Shown here: in pieces, positions 57,105-64,000 of the stretch
How positions within the stretch are numbered: the stretch's first letter is position 1
Layout: each line of letters starts with the position of its first letter
From: CAWUEX02 sp963921305
GTDB taxonomy: Bacteria; Pseudomonadota; Alphaproteobacteria; Rhodospirillales; Rhodospirillaceae
Length of the DNA: 64,000 bases
Assembly: GCA_963921305.4 (NCBI GenBank)
Contig: CAWUEX030000002.1
Span: forward strand, 1 to 64,000
Direction of reading: 5' to 3'
Notes under the pieces: generated by a model
The model's input: only the letters and a program-made list of their open reading frames with translations
Databases searched by the model: none
Told to the model about the DNA's origin: nothing
Made by a program: the position numbers and the translations under genes

Positions 57105-58685
57105 TCAGGAATGCGAAGAGGCGGCAGGAAGCGAAAAACGCACGACGCAGCCTGCGCCGGGCTGCGAGTCAATTGAGAAATCACCGCCGTGACGCCGGAT
57201 AAGATTGCGGCAGAGACGCAGGCCCAAGCCGGAGCCCAATTCGCCCCCCGTCCCTGCTTTGGACTGTGCGGGCGCTCCATCGACAAGCACACGGACCTGC
57301 TCATCGCCCATTCCCACACCTGTATCTGCAACTTCGACACAAATACGCCCGACATCCGTTTCATCTTGAGTAGCGCGGATGGTGATCCTGTCACCTGACC
57401 GGCAAAACTTCACCGCGTTGTTGATGAGGTTCCGGAGAACCGTTTCGACCATATCACGGTCGGCAGAGACGTAAACGCTGCGCATATCAACGTCAATCAG
57501 AACTGACTTCGCGTCAGCCAAGCTTCGCAAAGGACGGATACCATCTTCAAGAGCACACGCCAGGTCGAAGTCAATCTGCTTGAGGGGCAGCATCTCGCTT
57601 TCCGACGCCGCCCATTGCAGAAGTGTGTCCAACAACTGGCTAGTGTTCTGTGCGGCATCGGCTATGAGATGACTATATTCCCTCACCTTCTCTGGCGTGA
57701 GTTCTACGGCGCTCTCCTGGAGCAAGGACGCAAAGCCGATGATTTGATTGAAAGGTGTCTTCAGGTCATGACCAATGATTGAGAACAATTGGTCTTTCGC
57801 GGCGACGACACTTTCCAGGTCTCGTTTGGCACTTTGCAGTTCGTCTTCGCGGCGAACCCGGGTTGTGATGTCTTGCACCGTCGCGATGTAGCGCTGGAGA
57901 TCGCCGTCATCACTGACAATCGGGCGACCGATTTCCCGGAAGAATCGAATCTCACCAGATACATCGCATCGATACTCGGTTTCGTAGGACTCAACGGCAC
58001 TGATTTGCCGGCGTACTGTTTCAGCGTAGGCAGTAGCATCTTGTTCGTAGATATAACGTGCGAATTCGGTTGGGTGTTGGACCGAACGGACAATTCCATG
58101 TTCCGTCGTACCGAACATCTTGGCGAGGTGATCAGAGCAAAACACAATGCAGCGATTGTCCGGATCCCAAACCCAATGCCCGATGCCCGCCACACTGGCT
58201 GCGAGGTCGAGCATCTCCTTTTGATCGCGAATGGCCTGCAACGTCTGGAACGCGTCAGTGACATCCGTAACAACGCCGAACATCGCGATGAGCTGGCCTG
58301 TTGCTGAAACCTCTGGCTGACCTTTGGCAATGATGTTGCGGACGAACCCACAGGGCGTGACGATGCGTGCATCAAACTCGAATGAGCTCTTTTGCTCCGT
58401 CGCCTGACGCAAATGCGCCTGCACGCGATCACGGTCCGAGGCATGGAACTGATCGAGAAAGGACTGAAAAGTTGGGCTGAAGGTCGCGGCGTCTTGGCCA
58501 TAGATCAGGTAAACCTGATCAGACCACGTCAAAGCGTAGGTCTCTGTCTGCCAGTACCAATGCCCCATGTTGCCGACGGACTCCGCCAGCGACAGCACAC
58601 GTGCATCATCTTCAGCATCTTTTCGGTGCTTTGACACCTTTTGTTCGGCAGCTTCTACAAGCATCCCTGCCGGTCCCATCCCCAT
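57105..58685 (-). CDS. PAS-domain sensor histidine kinase
   Basis: A 526-residue soluble kinase with no membrane helix. Two PAS domains (about 30-150, WHYWQ.. in HWYWQTETYALTWSDQ; and 155-290, HWVWDPDNRCIVF) precede the phosphate-accepting His in FSIIGHDLKTPFNQ. The ATPase part has N-box NLINNAVKFC, G1 VADTGVGMGDEQV and G2 GSGLGLRLCRNL. No response regulator gene is near; it is an orphan. Signal unknown. Confidence 0.92.
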   Translation of the reverse strand: MGMGPAGMLVEAAEQKVSKHRKDAEDDARVLSLAESVGNMGHWYWQTETYALTWSDQVYLIYGQDAATFSPTFQSFLDQFHASDRDRVQAHLRQATEQKSSFEFDARIVTPCGFVRNIIAKGQPEVSATGQLIAMFGVVTDVTDAFQTLQAIRDQKEMLDLAASVAGIGHWVWDPDNRCIVFCSDHLAKMFGTTEHGIVRSVQHPTEFARYIYEQDATAYAETVRRQISAVESYETEYRCDVSGEIRFFREIGRPIVSDDGDLQRYIATVQDITTRVRREDELQSAKRDLESVVAAKDQLFSIIGHDLKTPFNQIIGFASLLQESAVELTPEKVREYSHLIADAAQNTSQLLDTLLQWAASESEMLPLKQIDFDLACALEDGIRPLRSLADAKSVLIDVDMRSVYVSADRDMVETVLRNLINNAVKFCRSGDRITIRATQDETDVGRICVEVADTGVGMGDEQVRVLVDGAPAQSKAGTGGELGSGLGLRLCRNLIRRHGGDFSIDSQPGAGCVVRFSLPAASSHS

Positions 58686-58700
58686 GTGAACGTATTTCGA

Positions 58701-58744
58701 GCGGTAACATTAGTTTGGACTAAAAAGTAAATGTGCGGTTACAT
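58701..58744. repeat. two near-identical 10-bp direct repeats in the kinase/VanZ intergenic region
   Basis: GCGGTAACAT (58701-58710) and GCGGTTACAT (58735-58744) are in the same orientation, 34 bp apart, 15-60 bp upstream of the kinase start codon. They may be regulator binding sites. Support is only the similarity. Confidence 0.35.
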
Positions 58745-58855
58745 GATGTCCACCAAAAAGTTTGTCTCGTTGATAAGAAAACTTTTACGTGTATTCCCCC
58801 CTTTCTCAAGCCGGGTTAGAAGAATTTCAGTTGTCACGAGGTCTAAGGCGCGTTG

Positions 58856-59191
58856 ATGCCTAAAATTTGGCGCCGAATATCGTTTGGATGGGCAGGCTTT
58901 ATCGCCTTGTTTTCCCTGTTGCCAGCGGAAGCCGCGGTGTCCTCAGGGTTTGGCGACAAGATTGAGCACTTTGGCGCGTTTGCGGTGCTGGCGGCAGCCG
59001 CCCGCTTCGGCTGGGCGCATGAGGTGTGGTGGCGGTTGAGTATCGTGCTCCTGGCCTCCGGGGCTGGGATTGAACTCGCCCAATTCTTGTCACCAGGGCG
59101 GCACCCCGATGGTCTGGACTGGACTGCCGATGCTGTTGGTGTCATTGCCGGTCTGATGCTGGGGCATATCGTTCGACAGCGACTGACTTAG
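58856..59191 (+). CDS. VanZ-like family protein
   Basis: A 111-residue membrane protein with about four helices and the pattern GFGDKIEHFGAFAVLAAAAR and AQFLSPGRHPDGLDWTADAVGV, typical of VanZ-like proteins. The family has no settled role. The ATG at 58856 is preferred over a TTG three bases earlier. Confidence 0.87.
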   Translation: MPKIWRRISFGWAGFIALFSLLPAEAAVSSGFGDKIEHFGAFAVLAAAARFGWAHEVWWRLSIVLLASGAGIELAQFLSPGRHPDGLDWTADAVGVIAGLMLGHIVRQRLT

Positions 59192-59337
59192 TGGTTTATT
59201 CCGGCTGGTCTTAGCGGCGCGTAACCCGAGAGAGCAAGGCGCTCTCGTTCCTCTTGCGCCCCCCTGTCAGGCCTGTTAAAACCCCGCTCCTTCCGCAGAT
59301 CGCTGCCGTTTTTGGCGGCGCACTGTGGAGCGCGGTA

Positions 59338-59414
<77 letters not shown>

Positions 59415-59525
59415 TCGCGCTAACATTTCCCGGTCTGTTTTGAGGGCTTGAGCTTTGCCGCTCCGGCCCTTTTTCTATACATACCTTTGCCTGACCGATT
59501 TCGAGATTTTGCCGGAGACCCCGCC

Positions 59526-60716
59526 ATGACCGAAGCCAGAAACGTCGTATTTGTCAGTGCGGTCCGGACCGCGATCGGGACTTTTGGCGGCAGCCTCAAA
59601 AGCCACACGCCGACAGACCTCGGCGCGGCCGTCGTTGCAGAAGCCGTGAAACGGGCAGATGTGTCGCCGGACTCAGTTGAGTCGGTTGTGTTCGGCAACG
59701 TGGTTCAAACCAACACGCGCGATCCTTATCTCGCCCGCGTTGCCGCGATCGAAGGCGGGCTACCCAAAGAAACTCCGGCCGTCACGGTCAACCGTCTGTG
59801 CGGCAGCGGCTTTCAGGCGGTGGTATCAGCCGCCCAACAAATCTTGCTCGGCGACGTCGACACCGCGATTGCGGGCGGTGCGGAATGTATGAGCCAGGCG
59901 TCTTACATGGTGCCGGCCCAGCGCTGGGGCCAGAAAATGGGCGATGCGGCGATGGTCGATACCTTGCTGGGGGCGCTGAACGATCCGTTCGGACACGGCC
60001 ACATGGGCATTACGGCGGAAAACATTTCGGACCAGTGGCAGATCGATCGCGAGACCCAAGACAAGATCGCTGTTGAGAGTCACCGGCGCGCGGCCCATGC
60101 GCGAGCGGAAGGGCGCTTTCAAAGCCAAATCCTGCCGGTCGAAGTACGCAAAGGCAAAGAAACCGTCGCGTTCGATCAAGATGAACACATTCGCGCCGAC
60201 GTCACCTTGGATAGCCTAGGCGGGTTGCGTCCCGTTTTCAAAAAAGACGGATCGGTGACCCCCGGAAACGCATCAGGCATCAACGACGGGGCAGCGGCTC
60301 TGGTGATGATGGAGGAAGGCGCTGCGGGCCGCAGCGGCGCGAAGCCGATGGCGCGTCTGGTTGGATATGCCCATGCGGCGGTTGAACCTTCGATCATGGG
60401 TATCGGGCCGGTGCCGGCGGTGCAGCGCTTGCTCAAGAAAACCGGGCTCTCGATTGAAGACATGGATGTGATTGAGTCCAACGAGGCGTTTGCCGCACAG
60501 GCCTGTGCGGTTGCCAAAGACCTCGGCTTCCCGGAAGGCAAGACCAACCCCAATGGTGGCGCGATCGCGCTCGGCCATCCCGTTGGCGCGACGGGCGCGA
60601 TCCTGACGGTCAAAGCGATCTATGAGCTACAGCGTATAGGCGGAAGATACGGCCTGATCACCATGTGCATCGGCGGGGGCCAGGGTATCGCCGGGATTAT
60701 TGAAGCGATTCACTGA
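59526..60716 (+). CDS. acetyl-CoA C-acetyltransferase (thiolase)
   Basis: A 396-residue thiolase. Active Cys in NRLCGSGFQAV, His in GGAIALGHPVGATGA and the second Cys in MCIGGGQGIA are all present. It acts either to condense acetyl-CoA for polyhydroxybutyrate or acetoacetyl-CoA, or to cleave 3-ketoacyl-CoA. The ATG at 59526 with GGAG seven to ten bases upstream is chosen; an upstream extension is rejected. Confidence 0.94.
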   Translation: MTEARNVVFVSAVRTAIGTFGGSLKSHTPTDLGAAVVAEAVKRADVSPDSVESVVFGNVVQTNTRDPYLARVAAIEGGLPKETPAVTVNRLCGSGFQAVVSAAQQILLGDVDTAIAGGAECMSQASYMVPAQRWGQKMGDAAMVDTLLGALNDPFGHGHMGITAENISDQWQIDRETQDKIAVESHRRAAHARAEGRFQSQILPVEVRKGKETVAFDQDEHIRADVTLDSLGGLRPVFKKDGSVTPGNASGINDGAAALVMMEEGAAGRSGAKPMARLVGYAHAAVEPSIMGIGPVPAVQRLLKKTGLSIEDMDVIESNEAFAAQACAVAKDLGFPEGKTNPNGGAIALGHPVGATGAILTVKAIYELQRIGGRYGLITMCIGGGQGIAGIIEAIH

Positions 60717-60743
60717 CATGCGGTCGAGATAGCGCGCCTTCGG

Positions 60744-62093
60744 TTATTGGGGTTCAGGAATCGTGTGATACACCTTGCCAACCGACGCGGGGTCGTCGAA
60801 CGCGGCGACCAGTAAGCGCGCCACCTCCGCCCGGGGAATACTTTTAACTTTGATCGGCTGTCCTTCTTCGACAATGGCTCCAATCCCGGTCGCCGGTTCA
60901 TCCTGAAGCCCCCCTGGCCTGATGATGGTGTAGTCCAGTCCGCTGTCGCGGATGTAGTTCTCTGCCGTGGTCTTACGGTCGAGGCCCGCACCGAGAATCC
61001 ACTTCACATAGAACGGCAACAGGTCGCGGCTCTCTCCGGCCCCAAGCGAACTCACCATGAGGATGCGATCCACACCCGCGGCTTTGGCCGCATCGGTGAC
61101 GTTGATGGTACCCACGTCATCGACCGGGCTATCGCCTCTGCGGCTGCCGAGAGAACTGATCACCGCGCGGAAATCATCCTGACGAAACGCATCTGCCACC
61201 GACTGCGCATCCAAGGCATCACCCACCGCAAACGTCACATTTAAGGGCGTGAGTTGCGACCGGTCCGATGTCGGACGAACGAAAACCGTAACCTCCTCGC
61301 CACGGCCCGCGAGCAGCTTGACGATTTCCAGTCCTGTTCCCCGGGTGCCGCCAAACACCAACACGCCACCCTCATCCGCCAAAGGTGCGACGCGCTTGAG
61401 CTTGTTCATCTCGTCGCTTTCGGTGCCCCACACCACCTGCCCTTCAGCGTTGAGATAGCGGCCGAGAAACCAATATTCGTCAGGCGTGATGCGAATTTTG
61501 TCTTCGGCGACCATGTCTTCGCCGCTGCCAGGATTTTCCATGCGGCAACTGCCGAAATCCATCGGGCCTGAAATGGCCTGCCCGCCGGGCTCGAGAGTCA
61601 GCTTGAAGTCGCAGCCATCGCGCCAGGTAAAGTCATCCAAGGACAGGCCGTCCAGGACGGACGGATCATTGTGGACGTTGACGAACTGATCAGCATCTTT
61701 GAAAGCGAGTTCCCGCTGGTGGACTTGCCCGGTGGCATCGTTGACGTAGAAATGAAGCAGACCTTTGCGCGTGACCCACTCGGGGTCATCGCTGCCGTCC
61801 ATCGACGACTGCTGATAAACAAACACACCGTCGGCGAAATCCACTTCGACCGGTGCGAACAATTGGTACATAAGGCGGTGTTGCAGATTATCGGGCACCT
61901 CATTCGCAAAATCCCGCTCGACCTGCTCTTCGCTGGAGTACCGCCCCGTCACCCAGGCTTTCACCGAGGACAATATCTGTGCGTTTTCCTCAGGCGTTTG
62001 CGCCCGCACCTCGGATCCGAACACCAAATTCATGGTGAGCACAGCCACAGCCAAGCCGACGACGAAAAAGACGATGCGTTTCTTGAAACTCAC
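60744..62093 (-). CDS. exported fusion of CpcT/CpeT-like domain with NmrA/SDR domain
   Basis: A 449-residue protein. The start is GTG 62093 with GGGAGG six bases upstream. A signal peptide follows (FKKRIVFFVVGLAVAVLTMN, cleavage near VRAQ). Residues about 32-225 match the CpcT/CpeT chromophore-lyase fold (TGRYSSEEQVERDF, GCDFKLT, ..WGTESDEMN). Residues about 240-449 form an atypical SDR with the NAD(P) loop VLVFGGTRGTGLEIV. I do not know this fusion from named proteins. It is divergent from two other exported genes. Confidence 0.83.
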   Translation of the reverse strand: MSFKKRIVFFVVGLAVAVLTMNLVFGSEVRAQTPEENAQILSSVKAWVTGRYSSEEQVERDFANEVPDNLQHRLMYQLFAPVEVDFADGVFVYQQSSMDGSDDPEWVTRKGLLHFYVNDATGQVHQRELAFKDADQFVNVHNDPSVLDGLSLDDFTWRDGCDFKLTLEPGGQAISGPMDFGSCRMENPGSGEDMVAEDKIRITPDEYWFLGRYLNAEGQVVWGTESDEMNKLKRVAPLADEGGVLVFGGTRGTGLEIVKLLAGRGEEVTVFVRPTSDRSQLTPLNVTFAVGDALDAQSVADAFRQDDFRAVISSLGSRRGDSPVDDVGTINVTDAAKAAGVDRILMVSSLGAGESRDLLPFYVKWILGAGLDRKTTAENYIRDSGLDYTIIRPGGLQDEPATGIGAIVEEGQPIKVKSIPRAEVARLLVAAFDDPASVGKVYHTIPEPQ

Positions 62094-62255
62094 ACTGGCC
62101 TCCCGGACGAACGCTATTCCCCTACCTGCAATTTTGACCCGATCCGAGCGCTGAGTCGAGACATAGCTCGCACCCGGATGCATCCGGATTGCGTAGGCTG
62201 TATCTGTCCCGTAGCCTGAAGACACTTGCGAACTCGATATTGGAAGACCCTGGCT

Positions 62256-62636
62256 ATGTCGCGAAAAGCTAACATGGGGCAGTTGATCACGGTTCTTGTG
62301 TGTTTAAGCATGACACACGCGAGCCTTGCCGAAGAGTTGGAGAAAACCTCCAAGACCATCGACATGCCGCTCGACCTTCCAGCAATTGCGGAGGTGGATG
62401 CGCTGGATGACGAAGACGCGGCGATCCGGCGGTTTTTTCTGACTAGCCAGGGCATGCGCGGCCAAACCGTACCCATCGAAAGCACGTCGGGTTGGTTCTG
62501 CACCCTGAGCCAAGCCACCCACACCATGCTCGACTATTGGCCAAACCTCGATCAATGGGTCTTTCAAATCGGGTTCGATGAAGCCGCGGAACTCACCGCA
62601 GGCGGCCTGGCCACGTGTCATCGCTTAGCGCAGTAA
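62256..62636 (+). CDS. small secreted protein
   Basis: A 126-residue protein with a signal peptide (NMGQLITVLVCLSMTHASLAEE) and two cysteines in the mature part (GWFCTLSQA, LATCHRLAQ). It is unrecognised. It is followed by an exported SDR seven bases later, so the two are likely co-transcribed. The start is uncertain: ATG at 62256 or 62274. Confidence 0.7.
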   Translation: MSRKANMGQLITVLVCLSMTHASLAEELEKTSKTIDMPLDLPAIAEVDALDDEDAAIRRFFLTSQGMRGQTVPIESTSGWFCTLSQATHTMLDYWPNLDQWVFQIGFDEAAELTAGGLATCHRLAQ

Positions 62637-62643
62637 CGGAGAG

Positions 62644-63441
62644 ATGGACGTGCGCAAGAAACCAACAACACGCCGGACAGCACTGTCCGTTTTGGCAGGG
62701 GCGCTGGCGGCGCCAACATATCTTCGCGCTCAACCCCGGACCTGGACGGTTGCGATCGCAGGTGCGACCGGCCGTACAGGACGGCGCGTTGCGACTGAGG
62801 CCGCCGCGGCTGGATACCGCGTGCGCGGCCTCACCCGGAACGCGGCGCGGGCGGAAGGCAGCAATCCGGCAGTTGATGAATGGGTGTCGTGCGACGTGCG
62901 CAACCCATTGGATATCGCCCGGGCACTAGACGGCGCTGATGCCGTGATTTGTTCCATCGGCTACACGCAATTCGCAGGCCCCAATGGCGGGCAGTTCGTC
63001 GATTATCTCGGTGTGCGGCATCTTGTCGACCGGGCGAAGGACAACAAACTTCGCCACTTCACCTTAATCTCTTCGGGCTCAGCCGGGCCCGCGCGCGATC
63101 AGACGCGCAACCCGCTGTTCGGATACGTCGGGTTTTGGAAAACCAAAGCGGAAAACCGCCTCAAAGAAAGCGGCTTGCCCTATACGATTATTGGACCCGC
63201 CGGTCTACTGGATAATCCTGGGGGACAATGGGCGATCCGCGCGATGACGCGGCCGGCGTACATCACCCTGCCCATGGCGCAACGGCGGGTCGACATCGGC
63301 GATGTGGCCACCGTTGCTGTCGCAAGCCTGCACGACGAAGTTCTCATGGGAAAATCGTTCGCCCTTCTCAATGACGACGGGCCGCCGGACTACGACTGGC
63401 GGCAGGATGTGGCCGCCCTTGGACCGGAAGGCCCGGCCTAG
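62644..63441 (+). CDS. Tat-exported NmrA/SDR-type NAD(P)-binding protein
   Basis: A 265-residue atypical SDR: NAD(P) loop VAIAGATGRTGRRVAT, then SSGSAGPA and a YTIIGPAGLLDNPGGQ stretch as in NmrA-like proteins. The N-terminus is TRRTALSVLAGALAAP, a twin-arginine signal. A cofactor-holding Rossmann protein sent folded to the periplasm would fit Tat export. It lacks the usual YxxxK catalytic pair in a clear form. Probably paired with the CpcT-SDR fusion across the divergent promoter region. Confidence 0.83.
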   Translation: MDVRKKPTTRRTALSVLAGALAAPTYLRAQPRTWTVAIAGATGRTGRRVATEAAAAGYRVRGLTRNAARAEGSNPAVDEWVSCDVRNPLDIARALDGADAVICSIGYTQFAGPNGGQFVDYLGVRHLVDRAKDNKLRHFTLISSGSAGPARDQTRNPLFGYVGFWKTKAENRLKESGLPYTIIGPAGLLDNPGGQWAIRAMTRPAYITLPMAQRRVDIGDVATVAVASLHDEVLMGKSFALLNDDGPPDYDWRQDVAALGPEGPA

Positions 63442-63457
63442 TCCGGACTTAGATCGA

Positions 63458-64000
63458 CTATAAGTGGGAGACCGGCGTGGAGACCGCAGTGTCGTCCATC
63501 TGCTCGAGCAGGTCGGCCTGAGTGAAGACTTTCGGTAATTCGCGCCGGAAAAAGTAGCGGCAGGCCGCAAGCTTGCCGGCGTAAAAGTCGGCTTCCTCGT
63601 CGGCGGCGGATTGACCACATGACACGGCAGCGATGGCTTGGCGCAGCCACATCCAGGCAATGACGACATGACCCAGCGTGTCGAGGTACAGCGTCGCGTC
63701 GGCAAGAGCGCGCCGGATGTCCTGATCCCGCACTGAAATCAGCGTAGCGGTTACGGCTTCGATCCGCGACACCGCGCTTTCCAGAGCCCCTGCCTGCTCG
63801 GCATGGGTGTTGGAGTCTTTGGCTTGGACGATTGTCTGTCGGATTTCACCGGTCAGGGCGGTAAACGCCGCGCCGCCTTGCATGACAACCTTGCGGCCCA
63901 ACAAGTCGAGGCCCTGAATGCCGTGGGTGCCCTCGTGAATGGCGTTGAGGCGGTTGTCGCGATAGAGCCGCTCGACCGGATAGTCACGGGTATACCCATA
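63458..64000 (-). CDS. acyl-CoA dehydrogenase, C-terminal part (cut by window edge)
   Basis: The frame stays open to position 64000, so the gene continues beyond the window. The visible roughly 180 residues are the C-terminal helical part of an acyl-CoA dehydrogenase: VERLYRDNRLNAIHEGTHGI, a long helical bundle and an extra C-terminal helical region seen in the larger family members. The substrate chain length cannot be told from this part. Confidence 0.87.
   Translation of the reverse strand, partial: YGYTRDYPVERLYRDNRLNAIHEGTHGIQGLDLLGRKVVMQGGAAFTALTGEIRQTIVQAKDSNTHAEQAGALESAVSRIEAVTATLISVRDQDIRRALADATLYLDTLGHVVIAWMWLRQAIAAVSCGQSAADEEADFYAGKLAACRYFFRRELPKVFTQADLLEQMDDTAVSTPVSHL

Noticed and set aside
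59448..59525. N-terminal extension of the thiolase
   Set aside because: The added residues are not thiolase-like and the downstream ATG has a good SD.

Overview
The window looks like chromosomal DNA of a free-living alphaproteobacterium, probably of a Rhodospirillales-like or related marine/soil group. This is inferred from moderately high GC, a PomAB-type flagellar stator, class II DAHP synthase, a methionine synthase split into two genes, small alphaproteobacterial families (DUF1499, DUF6356, DUF1801), and several Tat-exported enzymes. The exact genus cannot be read from the sequence. No rRNA operon, CRISPR array or replication origin was seen.

Layout. 0-6 kb: SAM methyltransferase divergent from a MarR regulator with an unusual Cys/His tail, then an exported protein, a class I glutamine amidotransferase and an orphan Tat-exported molybdenum hydroxylase (IorB type). 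6.2-11 kb: an AT-rich promoter region and two translationally coupled, coiled-coil outer-membrane lipoproteins that I do not recognise. 11-20 kb: MFS transporter, Tat dienelactone hydrolase, a TPR protein, three methyltransferases (one TylF/MycF type) and a degenerate amidohydrolase. 20-28 kb: a membrane protein with a cyclase fold lacking catalytic residues, rpsD with a triplicated 3' end, the nadE-gltX-trmJ run, and class II DAHP synthase. 28-42 kb: Asp/Glu racemase-family enzyme, glutathione reductase, pomA-pomB, glmU-glmS, tRNA-Val, arsC-aqpS without arsR, photolyase, and a roughly 1000-residue membrane-anchored coiled-coil protein.

42.5-45.4 kb is a small accessory island, AT-rich in its intergenic parts. 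It holds an IS1595-family transposase, several very small ORFs and a CI/LexA-like (XRE + S24 peptidase) repressor. Two imperfect 38-bp inverted repeats bracket the transposase region. Two of the small ORFs have Shine-Dalgarno sequences buried in hairpins.

45.4-64 kb returns to core genes: DUF6356 protein, Lrp/AsnC regulator, Atm1-like ABC exporter, an EF-hand protein with a 22-residue tandem repeat, succinate-semialdehyde dehydrogenase, AhpD-like protein, split metH, a PAS histidine kinase, VanZ-like protein, tRNA-Asp and a thiolase. The last locus has two exported NmrA/SDR-type proteins, one fused to a CpcT/CpeT-like domain, around a small secreted protein. An acyl-CoA dehydrogenase is cut by the window edge.

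The best candidates for undescribed biology are the coupled lipoprotein pair, the exported CpcT-SDR fusion locus, the hairpin-controlled small ORFs beside the S24 repressor, and the catalytically dead cyclase.
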